NCBI RefSeq assembly: GCF_903772925.1
Contig: NZ_LR812090.1
Span: forward strand, 1,570,333-1,634,332
DNA: 64,000 nt
Source of the DNA: Alteromonas macleodii
Lineage (GTDB): Bacteria > Pseudomonadota > Gammaproteobacteria > Enterobacterales > Alteromonadaceae
Direction of reading: 5' to 3'
Positions 1-7,848 of the stretch are shown piece after piece. The position numbers and the translations under genes were made by a program. Below the pieces are notes generated by a model that was given only the letters and a program-made list of their open reading frames with translations, was not told where the DNA came from and did not search any database. Position 1 is the first letter of the stretch. Every line of letters begins with the position of its first letter.

Positions 1-1614
1 GATAGCATTGAGTTTTACACTACAGCCGGTTATAGCACTCGTGACTCTCTTGGTAGTGGCTTTTATCGCCGAGCTCAAGACTCACGTAACATTGTTGAGA
101 TATACCCAGATGGTTTCTTACCTTCTATCCAAACCGATATTACCGATATGTCGTTTATCGCTGGAATTAAAGGCTATGGCGATGTCTGGAATTACGACCT
201 ATCGTTAACTCACGGTGGTAACGAGCTAGAATACGGTGTAGTAAACACATTAAATACGTCACTTGGCCCAACAAGCCAAACTGAGTTTGATGCCGGTACG
301 CTAGAGTACGATACCACTATCATTAATGCAGACGCGTCTCGATTGGTGGATACTGGCTTGTTTTATAGCGAGATGAACTTCGCAATGGGAGCAGAATACC
401 GTCACGAAGGTTACGATATTACAGCCGGTGAAGAAAACTCTTACATTCAAGGTACCTTTGGCCCTGGTGGAGCGGTAACTGACCCAGTAGATGGGCCGTT
501 TGGCGCGGCTGGCGCGCAAGTATTCCCTGGCTTCACTCCAGAGTCTGCAGGTGATAATAGCCGTCACAACTACAGCTTTTATGTTGATGTAGAAGCCGAT
601 GTTGTAGAAAACTGGAATGTAGCAGTGGCAGGGCGCTATGAGGATTATTCTGATTTTGGCAGCACCTTTAACTGGAAAATGTCGCACCGTGTAACGGTCA
701 GTGATGCATTTGCTCTTCGTGCGTCGGTATCAACAGGCTTCAGAGCACCGTCTCTTCAGCAGCAGTATTTTACCTCTATTGCCACCGTATTTGTTGATGG
801 CGAGCCAACTGAAACTGGCACCTTTGCGCCATCAAGTGAGGTTGCACAAGCGCTTGGTAGCCCAGGCTTAGATGCAGAAGAGTCGAATAACTACAGTGCA
901 GGTTTTACCTACTCGCCCACAGCCGATTTCAACTTAACCGTAGACTTCTATCGCATTGATATTGATGATCGTATTGTGCTGTCTAACAACCTTTCGGGTG
1001 AAGCAATTGAAGCATTACTAGAGGGAACGGGCGCTAACCAGGCAAGATTCTTCTTAAACGCGATTGATTCACGTACAGAGGGCGTAGATATTGTTTCTAC
1101 CTATACACTTAATACGGCAGACTACGGTGCATTCAACTTTAACGCAGGCGCTAACTTTAATGATAATGAAGTAACCAGTGTAATCGATGCACCTGATGTA
1201 CTTCAAAATGCAGGGTTTGATCAGGATAACTTGTTTGATGATGTAGAGCTTCGTCGTTTCGAAACTGCTTCACCTGACAGCAAGCTGAACTTAGGTGTGA
1301 CGTGGAATTACGACCGTTACACCACTACGCTTCGTACTACACGCTATGGTGAAGTAGAAGATCCATCATCAGTTGAAGCAAGAAATGAAATCATTCCCTC
1401 AGAATGGATTACAGATTTAGATATTCGCATTGCGCTAACGGAAGGGCTAACCGTTTCTGTAGGTGCTAATAATGTCTTTGATGTATACCCAGAGCCAACG
1501 CGAGATCTTGTTGATGAAGTAACGACTTTCTCTCGCCTGTTTTCCTATTCAGGCTTCTCGCCGTACGGCTTTACCGGCCGTTTTGTTTACGGAAAAGTTG
1601 CATATCGTTTTTAA
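1..1614 (+). CDS. TonB-dependent receptor, C-terminal part (5' end outside window)
   Basis: The reading frame is open from base 1 to the stop at 1612-1614, giving about 537 residues of an outer-membrane beta-barrel; the plug domain and signal peptide lie upstream of the window. The sequence shows alternating aromatic/polar strands, the barrel motif GFRAPSLQQQYF, and a C-terminal segment (GLTVSVGANNVFDVYPEP, ending in FVYGKVAYRF) with the terminal aromatic residue expected of TonB receptors. The family imports siderophores, vitamins or oligosaccharides with energy from TonB-ExbBD; the substrate cannot be told from this part. An internal ATG at 148 is in frame but is not a real start. A strong terminator follows. 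Confidence 0.9.
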   Translation, partial: DSIEFYTTAGYSTRDSLGSGFYRRAQDSRNIVEIYPDGFLPSIQTDITDMSFIAGIKGYGDVWNYDLSLTHGGNELEYGVVNTLNTSLGPTSQTEFDAGTLEYDTTIINADASRLVDTGLFYSEMNFAMGAEYRHEGYDITAGEENSYIQGTFGPGGAVTDPVDGPFGAAGAQVFPGFTPESAGDNSRHNYSFYVDVEADVVENWNVAVAGRYEDYSDFGSTFNWKMSHRVTVSDAFALRASVSTGFRAPSLQQQYFTSIATVFVDGEPTETGTFAPSSEVAQALGSPGLDAEESNNYSAGFTYSPTADFNLTVDFYRIDIDDRIVLSNNLSGEAIEALLEGTGANQARFFLNAIDSRTEGVDIVSTYTLNTADYGAFNFNAGANFNDNEVTSVIDAPDVLQNAGFDQDNLFDDVELRRFETASPDSKLNLGVTWNYDRYTTTLRTTRYGEVEDPSSVEARNEIIPSEWITDLDIRIALTEGLTVSVGANNVFDVYPEPTRDLVDEVTTFSRLFSYSGFSPYGFTGRFVYGKVAYRF

Positions 1615-1659
1615 TTAAGCGCTTAGGATAAACGTAGAAATACTAGAGTCGTAATTTGA

Positions 1660-1703
1660 AAAGCCCCCTAAGGTTAGATGTACAACCTTAGGGGGCTTTT
1701 TAT
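1660..1703. terminator. Bidirectional intrinsic terminator
   Basis: A perfect 15-bp inverted repeat (AAGCCCCCTAAGGTT and its complement) with an 8-nt loop is followed by a T-run on the plus strand and preceded by an A-run. It sits between the convergent TonB receptor and thioesterase genes and can serve both. Confidence 0.9.
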
Positions 1704-1800
1704 TTGCTGGGCAAGATGCTATTGGCGGACAGCGAAACATAGTCAAAATTAAATGTATATTGCGGTACTACTATAAGTCCTTTGCTTTCAGATTTAACCT

Positions 1801-2385
1801 CTAATCTTCATCGTTTTGTTTTGCAGGCACATCATCCCGGTCAAAAGTAACGGTGCATCTATGCGCATCGAGAAGCGCAAAGTCTTCTTTAGGAATAAAT
1901 GCATCGTAATCACGTTGAAGCTTAACTTGCGCTTCTTTACGAATTTTACTGCGGCGAATAGCGGTGACAAAGTTTCGCATTTCATAGTGAGTAGATAGTT
2001 CAAGTTCAGGAACGGCCACAGGTTTACCGCTGTCATCTTTGGCTACCATGGTAAAGAAACTATTATTAGTATGCTTAACCTCGTTCGTTTTTATGTTCTC
2101 TGTGGTTACCTTTATCCCCACAACTAACGATGTGTTCCCAACATAATGCACAGTTGCATCTAGATGAAGAAGATCGCCAACCTCAACGGGCTGTAGAAAT
2201 TCAACGCCGTCGACAGTTACCGTAACGCAGTAGGCGCCTGCATGCTTACTTGCACACGCGTAAGCGACCTTATCCATTAAAGATAAGATAACGCCACCAT
2301 GTACTTTTCCGCCAAAATTAGCGAATGACGGTACCATTAATTCAGTAAGTCTTGTTCTCGAAAATGCGACACTTCGTGCAGTCAT
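1801..2385 (-). CDS. Acyl-CoA thioesterase, hotdog fold (ACOT/YciA-like)
   Basis: A protein of about 194 residues with a single hotdog domain. The central helix segment (NFGGKVHGGVILSLMDKVAY) and the following strand (VDGVEFLQPVEVGDL) match the acyl-CoA hydrolase family that cleaves acyl-CoA to free acid and CoA in the cytoplasm. About 60 C-terminal residues beyond the domain are rich in charged residues. The start was placed on the ATG at 2385 because AAAGG lies 6 nt upstream; a TTG two codons earlier is possible. It is monocistronic and divergent from the flavin reductase gene. The acyl chain preference is not visible. Confidence 0.85.
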   Translation of the reverse strand: MTARSVAFSRTRLTELMVPSFANFGGKVHGGVILSLMDKVAYACASKHAGAYCVTVTVDGVEFLQPVEVGDLLHLDATVHYVGNTSLVVGIKVTTENIKTNEVKHTNNSFFTMVAKDDSGKPVAVPELELSTHYEMRNFVTAIRRSKIRKEAQVKLQRDYDAFIPKEDFALLDAHRCTVTFDRDDVPAKQNDED

Positions 2386-2471
2386 AAACAACCTTTAATC
2401 TTAAGCCCTTGAAAAACGCCGTGTAAGCGTTCATATCAGTAGTAGTTTTACCCTACCACACATTTTAAGGA

Positions 2472-3098
2472 ATGGTTTTGTCACAAACGCATTTTTATCA
2501 ACCAAAAGAAGGTCATGGCTTAGCTCACGACCCCTTTAACGCGATTATTGCACCGCGCCCCATAGGGTGGATTTCTACAAAATCAAAAGCGGGTGTGCTA
2601 AACCTTGCCCCTTACAGCTTTTTCAATGCCCTTAATTATACGCCGCCAATTATCGGCTTTTCTGTAGTAGGCAGTAAGAAAGACTCATTGATAAACGTGC
2701 AGGAAACAGGCGAGTTTTGCTGGAATCTCGTATCCCAAGATTTGGTTGATGCGATGAATAAAACAAGCAAGCCTTTAGCATCTGAGGAAAGCGAGTTCGA
2801 CCATGCTGGACTTCAAACCGTAGAAAGCGAAATAGTGCAGGTTCCTCGCGTGAAAGCCAGTAAGGTGAGCATGGAGTGTAAGCTTACCGATGTGGTCCAG
2901 CTTAAGACGGCTTCAGGTGATGCGGTGAATAGTTGGTTCATTATGGGCGAAGTCGTGGGCGTACACATCGATAAGTCGCTAATTGAAAACGGTGTTTACA
3001 GTACGCTAAAAAGCGCGCCAGTGAGTCGTGGCGGCGGACGAGGTGATTACTACACTATATCCCAAGATAATTTTTTCGAAATGCTAAGACCTGAGTAA
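2472..3098 (+). CDS. Flavin reductase-like (FMN-binding split barrel) protein
   Basis: A 208-residue protein of the flavin reductase-like/DIM6-NTAB family, which binds FMN in a split-barrel dimer. Recognisable segments are FNAIIAPRPIGWIST near residue 23 and LNLAPYSFFNAL near residue 43, the usual flavin-contact region. The substrate is unknown; no partner monooxygenase is adjacent. The start is uncertain: the ATG at 2472 lies only 1 nt from the TAAGG sequence, whereas an in-frame TTG at 2478 has a better 7-nt spacing. It is separated by about 50 bp from the cupin gene and may be cotranscribed with it. Confidence 0.85.
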   Translation: MVLSQTHFYQPKEGHGLAHDPFNAIIAPRPIGWISTKSKAGVLNLAPYSFFNALNYTPPIIGFSVVGSKKDSLINVQETGEFCWNLVSQDLVDAMNKTSKPLASEESEFDHAGLQTVESEIVQVPRVKASKVSMECKLTDVVQLKTASGDAVNSWFIMGEVVGVHIDKSLIENGVYSTLKSAPVSRGGGRGDYYTISQDNFFEMLRPE

Positions 3099-3148
3099 CG
3101 GTCTTTAAGAAAATAGCGACAACGCGCCAATACCAATCGGTGACCTAA

Positions 3149-3805
3149 ATGTTAAATATGAACTTTGATGAACGCTTAGTTATCAATACACAAAAGCAAG
3201 AGTGGCAGCCGTCACCGTCTTCCACTGTTTGGCGTAAGCCGTTAGAGCGTGAAGCAAAAGAGTCTGGCCATACAACCAGCGTGGTGAAATACGAGCCTGG
3301 CGCCAGCTTCAAACAGCATAGCCATCCGTACGGAGAAGAAATTCTAGTGCTTGAAGGCGTGTTTTCCGATGAGCATGGAGACTACCCTGCAGGCACATAC
3401 CTGCGCAATCCTCCAGGCAGTAAACACAGCCCGTTTAGTAAAGAAGGCTGCGTGATCTTGGTTAAACTGAATCAATTCGATAAGCGCGATTTAGCTGAGG
3501 TTAGAGTGAACACGAATACGGCAGAATGGCTGCAAGGGCAGGGCGGTTTAGAGGTGATGCCGCTTCACAACTTTGAGCATGAACATGTTGCGCTGGTTAA
3601 GTGGCCTGTTGGCGAGGTATTTAAGCCCCACAAGCATTTCGGTGGTGAAGAAATATTTGTACTGTCTGGGACGTTTAAAGACGAGCATGGTGAATACCCC
3701 AAAGGTACATGGATAAGAAGCCCGCATATGAGTCAGCATCATCCATACGTTGATGAAGAAACAATCATCTGGGTTAAGACAGGGCATTTGCCAGTGGCGT
3801 TGTAA
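3149..3805 (+). CDS. Tandem cupin protein (ChrR-type cupin domains)
   Basis: A 218-residue protein made of two similar cupin domains (about residues 45-110 and 145-210). Each has the His-x-His-x4-Glu pattern (HSHPYGEE; HKHFGGEE), a conserved DEHG turn, and a later His (GSKHSP; SQHHPY), so both metal sites look complete. The domains resemble the C-terminal cupin of the ChrR anti-sigma factor, but the zinc-binding anti-sigma N-terminus and a neighbouring sigma factor gene are absent. An enzymatic or metal/oxidant-sensing role is therefore possible; the function is unknown. Confidence 0.8.
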   Translation: MLNMNFDERLVINTQKQEWQPSPSSTVWRKPLEREAKESGHTTSVVKYEPGASFKQHSHPYGEEILVLEGVFSDEHGDYPAGTYLRNPPGSKHSPFSKEGCVILVKLNQFDKRDLAEVRVNTNTAEWLQGQGGLEVMPLHNFEHEHVALVKWPVGEVFKPHKHFGGEEIFVLSGTFKDEHGEYPKGTWIRSPHMSQHHPYVDEETIIWVKTGHLPVAL

Positions 3806-3884
3806 GACATCATGACTTTTACATTCTGATAGTAAATGAATATGACGTGATGAATTGTTTTTGCCAACTCATGGCTAGACATGA

Positions 3885-3912
3885 AAAAGGCTAACCTTAG
3901 GTTAGCCTTTCT
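3885..3912. terminator. Intrinsic terminator
   Basis: AAAGGCTAACC and its complement form an inverted repeat around a 4-nt loop, followed by TTTCTT. It lies between the convergent cupin and symporter genes, with A-rich sequence on the other side, so it may act both ways. Confidence 0.8.
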
Positions 3913-3986
3913 TGTTGTAGCTGACTTATTTAGAACTGCTTAATCATAGTTACGGAGATAACATTCAACTTAATTTAAAATCGAAA

Positions 3987-5393
3987 TTAATCCCACACGC
4001 CATCTTCTGACTTACCCTGTATTTCACAGTCACCCGCTTTGTATTCCATGTCTGCGCCAGTGTCTTTTTTCTTAAAGTAGTCTTTGCTGATAGAAACAAT
4101 GGTTGGGGTCATCCATACAATAGCGATGATGTTGATTACCGTCATTAAACCTAGCGCCATGTCGGCCATGGCCCATACCTGAGGTAGCGCTGCTTGTGCA
4201 CCCCAATAAATCATGCCTAAATAGCCAATAGTGTAGACCAAACGGCCTATTTTATTATCCAGCTTGAACATGTGCAGGTTACTTTCGCCGTAGGCGTAGT
4301 TTGCTACTACAGATGTGAATGCAAATAAGCTGATGGCGGCTGCCACAAAGTCGGTACCGCCTTCACCTAAGTGACTACTCATCGCGTCTTGGGTTAAGCG
4401 TATGCCTTCCATTTGATCAGAGCTTGAACCGCCAGCAAGTAGAATGATAAAGGCAGTAGACGTACACAGTACTAGCGTATCTAAGAAAACGCCAAGCATC
4501 TGAATGTAACCTTGAGATACTGGGTGATTAGGGTTTGGAACAGCACTTGCTGCTGCGTGCGGTACAGAGCCGCTACCCGCTTCATTTGAATAGAGACCAC
4601 GCTGAATTCCATTTTTAATGGCAGCACCTAGTGCGCCAGCGCCAGCTTCCTGCAAGCCAAATGCTGACTTTATAATATCAAGCAGCATAGCGGGCAGTTC
4701 GGAAATATTAATGAAGGTGATGGCGAGCGCTACTAGTACGTAGCCAATCCCCATGAAAGGAACCACAAACTCGGCAAAGCGGGCAATGCTTTTAAGCCCT
4801 CCCACTACAATTAAAGCGGCTAGGGCAATAATGGCTAGGCCAACATATTCAGCAGGGAAAGAGTACGCATTGTTTAATGCATCGGTAATAGTGTTAGCTT
4901 GTACGGCACTGAAAACAAAACCGTAGCCAAAGAACAAACACAGCGAGAAAGCGACAGCTAACCACGTTTTATTTAACCCCTGCTTAATGTAGTAAGCTGG
5001 GCCGCCACGAAATTCGCCGTTTTCGTCACGTACTTTGTAAAGCTGACCCAAAACACTTTCAGCAAAGCCTGTTGCCATACCAAGAAGGGCAATCATCCAC
5101 ATCCAAAAGATAGCGCCAGCGCCACCTAGTGATATAGCAACCGCAACGCCAGCTAAGTTACCAGTACCCACACGGGCAGATAAACTGGTACATAAAGCTT
5201 GAAATGAACTGATCCCATCTTTAGAAGAGGTGTTACTGCCTTTAAGCAGGCTGAACATATGACCGAAATGTCTAAGCTGTACACCGCCTAGTTTTACGGT
5301 AAACCAAATACCACATGCCAGAAGCATGATAATAAGTACCTGGCCGTCTCCCCACAGAATATTGTTAACTAATGAAACGAATTCGTTTATCAC
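3987..5393 (-). CDS. Alanine/glycine:cation symporter family protein (AGCS)
   Basis: A 468-residue inner-membrane transporter with about ten hydrophobic segments. The family signature regions are present: GGVQLRHFGHMF after the first helix, LSARVGTGNLAGVAVAI, and GIQRGLYSNEAGSGSVPHAAAS, which mark the sodium:alanine symporter family that imports alanine or glycine with Na+ or H+. The length is typical. The start is a GTG at 5393 with AAGGAAAG just upstream. It is transcribed alone. The 300-bp leader was checked for a glycine riboswitch, which is common upstream of this family in Vibrio, but none was recognised. Confidence 0.92.
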   Translation of the reverse strand: MINEFVSLVNNILWGDGQVLIIMLLACGIWFTVKLGGVQLRHFGHMFSLLKGSNTSSKDGISSFQALCTSLSARVGTGNLAGVAVAISLGGAGAIFWMWMIALLGMATGFAESVLGQLYKVRDENGEFRGGPAYYIKQGLNKTWLAVAFSLCLFFGYGFVFSAVQANTITDALNNAYSFPAEYVGLAIIALAALIVVGGLKSIARFAEFVVPFMGIGYVLVALAITFINISELPAMLLDIIKSAFGLQEAGAGALGAAIKNGIQRGLYSNEAGSGSVPHAAASAVPNPNHPVSQGYIQMLGVFLDTLVLCTSTAFIILLAGGSSSDQMEGIRLTQDAMSSHLGEGGTDFVAAAISLFAFTSVVANYAYGESNLHMFKLDNKIGRLVYTIGYLGMIYWGAQAALPQVWAMADMALGLMTVINIIAIVWMTPTIVSISKDYFKKKDTGADMEYKAGDCEIQGKSEDGVWD

Positions 5394-5698
5394 GCACTTT
5401 CCTTCGTTATTGTTTTAATAGCTGCTCGGCGTGTAAAGATGAACTGAACATGACAGGTGCGTTGTCAGAACAAACGTTTAGGATTTAGCAAAAAAATATT
5501 TCCTAAACCTTAGGATAAGCCGAGCTATATCGATAAAGAACCAATACTAGCACGACAGTTAAATGATTGGACAATGAAAACGTACTGAAACTATGACGTT
5601 TTATGCTCGCATATAGCAAATTTATTCATTTAGAAGGGAAAGGCCGTAGAGTTTTTAACTAAAATCTATCAGTACTTTTTAGAAAGGGTAAACAAAAA
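5394..5698. other. Non-coding stretch upstream of the AGCS gene
   Basis: No credible gene. It contains one inverted repeat, GTTTAGGA (5476-5483) and TCCTAAAC (5501-5508) separated by 17 nt, followed by another TAGGA; it could be an operator or a leader hairpin for the minus-strand transporter gene. No riboswitch fold was recognised. Confidence 0.4.
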
Positions 5699-5727
5699 CA
5701 AAAAAGCCGCTCAAAAGAGCGGCTTCT
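5699..5727 (-). terminator. Terminator of the tRNA operon
   Basis: On the minus strand the stem AAGCCGCTC/GAGCGGCTT with a 4-nt loop is followed by a T-run. It lies directly after the last tRNA-Gln gene. Confidence 0.9.
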
Positions 5728-5736
5728 TCAAAAATA

Positions 5737-5812
5737 TGGCTGGGGTAACAGGACTCGAACCTATGAATGGCGGGATCAAAACCCGCTGCCTTACCAACTT
5801 GGCTATACCCCA
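5737..5812 (-). tRNA. tRNA-Gln(TTG), copy 1
   Basis: A 76-nt cloverleaf with encoded CCA, acceptor TGGGGTA/TACCCCA with G discriminator, and anticodon stem GCGGG with loop TTTTGAT (anticodon TTG). Last gene of the eight-tRNA operon. Confidence 0.97.
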
Positions 5813-5816
5813 ATTT

Positions 5817-5901
5817 TGGTGCGGAAGGAGAGACTTGAACTCTCACGCCGTGAAGCACTGGAACCTAAATCCAGCGTGTCTACCAATTCCACCACTTCCG
5901 C
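5817..5901 (-). tRNA. tRNA-Leu(TAG), copy 1
   Basis: An 85-nt class II tRNA with long variable arm, acceptor GCGGAAG/CTTCCGC, discriminator A and encoded CCA. The anticodon loop TTTAGGT gives anticodon TAG, equivalent to leuW of Escherichia coli. Confidence 0.97.
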
Positions 5902-5933
5902 AATGTAGACTTCCAATTAAGGAATGTAAAAGT

Positions 5934-6010
5934 TGGTGGCTACGGCGAGATTCGAACTTGCGACCCCATCATTATGAGTGATGTGCTCTAACCAACTGAG
6001 CTACGTAGCC
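5934..6010 (-). tRNA. tRNA-Met(CAT), elongator, copy 1
   Basis: A 77-nt cloverleaf with acceptor GGCTACG/CGTAGCC, CCA and anticodon CAT. It closely resembles the elongator tRNA metT/metU of E. coli and lacks initiator features such as the three G-C pairs below the anticodon. Confidence 0.96.
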
Positions 6011-6026
6011 TAAACTTTTATCTTCA

Positions 6027-6052
6027 ATAAAAAGCCGCTCGATGAGCGGCTT
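6027..6052 (-). terminator. Terminator-like hairpin inside the tRNA cluster
   Basis: The stem AAGCCGCTC/GAGCGGCTT with loop ATC on the minus strand is followed by T-rich sequence. The stem has the same sequence as the operon's final terminator. It lies between Gln copy 2 and Met copy 1, so it may uncouple the last three tRNAs or be a relic of duplication. Confidence 0.7.
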
Positions 6053-6062
6053 CTCAAGAATT

Positions 6063-6138
6063 TGGCTGGGGTAACAGGACTCGAACCTATGAATGGCGGG
6101 ATCAAAACCCGCTGCCTTACCAACTTGGCTATACCCCA
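6063..6138 (-). tRNA. tRNA-Gln(TTG), copy 2
   Basis: Same sequence as copy 1 over all 76 nt, anticodon TTG, CCA encoded. It is followed on its 3' side by the internal terminator-like hairpin. Confidence 0.97.
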
Positions 6139-6142
6139 GTCG

Positions 6143-6227
6143 TGGTGCGGAAGGAGAGACTTGAACTCTCACGCCGTGAAGCACTGGAACCTAAATCCAG
6201 CGTGTCTACCAATTCCACCACTTCCGC
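6143..6227 (-). tRNA. tRNA-Leu(TAG), copy 2
   Basis: Same 85-nt sequence as copy 1, anticodon TAG. It lies 4 nt from Gln copy 2. Confidence 0.97.
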
Positions 6228-6262
6228 GTAGACGCTAGCTATAATAGTCATTCAAAAAAGAA

Positions 6263-6338
6263 TGGCTGGGGTAACAGGACTCGAACCTATGAATGGCGGG
6301 ATCAAAACCCGCTGCCTTACCAACTTGGCTATACCCCA
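6263..6338 (-). tRNA. tRNA-Gln(TTG), copy 3
   Basis: Same 76-nt sequence as copies 1 and 2, anticodon TTG, CCA encoded. Confidence 0.97.
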
Positions 6339-6342
6339 GTCG

Positions 6343-6427
6343 TGGTGCGGAAGGAGAGACTTGAACTCTCACGCCGTGAAGCACTGGAACCTAAATCCAG
6401 CGTGTCTACCAATTCCACCACTTCCGC
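6343..6427 (-). tRNA. tRNA-Leu(TAG), copy 3
   Basis: Same 85-nt sequence as the other two copies. The 4-nt spacer to Gln copy 3 is identical to the Leu2-Gln2 spacer, showing duplication of a Leu-Gln unit. Confidence 0.97.
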
Positions 6428-6462
6428 GCAGCTAGACTTTCCTAAAAGAGATAACAGAGAAT

Positions 6463-6539
6463 TGGTGGCTACGGCGAGATTCGAACTTGCGACCCCATCA
6501 TTATGAGTGATGTGCTCTAACCAACTGAGCTACGTAGCC
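6463..6539 (-). tRNA. tRNA-Met(CAT), elongator, copy 2; first gene of the operon
   Basis: A 77-nt cloverleaf identical to copy 1, anticodon CAT. As the promoter-proximal gene it gives the transcription order Met-Leu-Gln-Leu-Gln-Met-Leu-Gln, similar to metT-leuW-glnU-glnW-metU-glnV-glnX of E. coli. Confidence 0.96.
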
Positions 6540-6573
6540 TTGCTATTCTCTTCCCTCTCAGGAAGTGGCGCGT

Positions 6574-6602
6574 ATTATGCGTATATGACTGGCAACCGTC
6601 AA
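6574..6602 (-). promoter_or_regulatory. Sigma-70 promoter of the tRNA operon
   Basis: On the minus strand TTGACG, a 17-nt spacer and CATAAT are followed by ACGCGCC. The GC-rich stretch after the -10 box is typical of stable-RNA promoters under stringent control. The mature tRNA-Met starts about 35 nt further on. Confidence 0.85.
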
Positions 6603-6710
6603 CCCCTTTTTTACTAACTTTTTTTAAATGCTCATTAAGTGTGCGCATTAGGGCGAAATACGCACAAAAAGCCGTGAATTTGAACAACTTGCAAGGGGTT
6701 AAGTACCCAT

Positions 6711-7724
6711 TTACCAAGTTTTGTCACTGGCTTTTGTCTGGTAATAACACACGTCAATAGGGCGCGGGCCATAGGTATTATCATGAAAAAACGGGTTATC
6801 TAGGTTTTTTCCTGTATTCACTCGTTTTTTATATTCTTCATGGCGTGGTGTTTGTAAAAAGTAAGGCGTTGAGTTGCTAGTATGCACAAAAGCCTGCTTA
6901 ATTTTACTCTCTTGGGTTATCTCATCTAGTACACCACCTGTGTCCATATTGCCTCTAGGTAATTTTTGAAGTAGTTCCATCCCCTTCACCACACGGCCTA
7001 CCACCGACATATTTCTATCTAAGTGTCGTGGCGCTTGACCAATTACAATATAAAACTCGGTACTGGCGGTATCTTTTTCGCTATTGCGAGCAAACGCCAC
7101 AACACCAGGGCAGTGAAGCCCCCACATTTCTTTTCGATTTTTATCTATACCCACTGGGAATCCGTCTAAAAATCCAGTATTAGGTGCAAACATATCCTTA
7201 GATTCGACCAATTTTACATTGCTATTAAGTGGCTGAGTAAATTCAGCGCTTATTGGCTTAAGCAGATTTGCTGCAAATTGAGATGTGTCGTGGGTGTCAT
7301 TGCTGCCCGCTTGTGCGACAAATCCATCTACTACACGATAAAACGCTTGCTCGTTGTAAAAGCCTGCGTCTATAAGCGCTTTGAACCTGGCCACATGCTT
7401 TGGCGCAAGTGTTGGGTGAAGTGCAATAACCACATCGCCATGTGCGGTTTTAAAAGTTACCGTATTAGCTTGGGGTACCTGATACCAACTATCGGCATTG
7501 CTTACCAATGTTGGCGCCATTTCACCGCCGCTGATGTCAGATTGTATGTTTACCGCTTTAACTTGAGTTTCACTGGCGATGGAAAAACTAGCAAAGGTTA
7601 GTAAACATAACGTTCTAACCGAGGCCCTAAATAGAGATTGTCGTTTTTTTAGTTGTGTGTATCGTTGCGACGTGCCTTTCGATACTGCGAACGAGTGTAA
7701 ATTGCAGAACTGTTTAAAAATCAT
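6711..7724 (-). CDS. Secreted cyclophilin-type peptidyl-prolyl isomerase
   Basis: A 337-residue protein with a cyclophilin domain at about residues 85-265. Family segments include FKTAHGDVVIALHPTLAPKHVARF at the domain start, FYRVVDGFVAQAGSN and GVVAFARN, with STEFYIVIGQAPRHLD near the active site. The N-terminal 50 residues carry a positive region and a hydrophobic stretch ending in an Ala-Ser context (SFSIASE), suggesting export to the periplasm. It catalyses cis-trans isomerisation of prolyl bonds and is longer than PpiA (about 190 residues), with a C-terminal extension of about 70 residues. No strong ribosome-binding site is visible. Confidence 0.85.
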   Translation of the reverse strand: MIFKQFCNLHSFAVSKGTSQRYTQLKKRQSLFRASVRTLCLLTFASFSIASETQVKAVNIQSDISGGEMAPTLVSNADSWYQVPQANTVTFKTAHGDVVIALHPTLAPKHVARFKALIDAGFYNEQAFYRVVDGFVAQAGSNDTHDTSQFAANLLKPISAEFTQPLNSNVKLVESKDMFAPNTGFLDGFPVGIDKNRKEMWGLHCPGVVAFARNSEKDTASTEFYIVIGQAPRHLDRNMSVVGRVVKGMELLQKLPRGNMDTGGVLDEITQESKIKQAFVHTSNSTPYFLQTPRHEEYKKRVNTGKNLDNPFFHDNTYGPRPIDVCYYQTKASDKTW

Positions 7725-7793
7725 TGTAAAAGTCGGTAGTTTTTTATTAGTTATATCAGCCCTATGTATACTTCACAATTGGTTACGGCAAAC

Positions 7794-7820
7794 AAAAAAG
7801 CCACCTTGCGGTGGCTTTTG
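7794..7820 (-). terminator. Terminator downstream of ychF
   Basis: The inverted repeat AAAAGCCACC/GGTGGCTTTT with loop TTGC is followed on the minus strand by more T residues. It closes the rplY-pth-ychF transcription unit. Confidence 0.9.
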
Positions 7821-7848
7821 TAAACAGCACTAATTTCTACTTGAGAAA

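Noticed and set aside
301..687. 128-codon frame antisense to the TonB receptor
   Set aside because: It is a shadow of the receptor coding frame without family features or a start signal.
5394..5698. Glycine riboswitch before the AGCS gene
   Set aside because: No conserved glycine aptamer core was found on the minus strand.
5736..6184. Short open frames within the tRNA cluster resembling small proteins
   Set aside because: They are translations of tRNA genes and spacers, a common annotation artefact.
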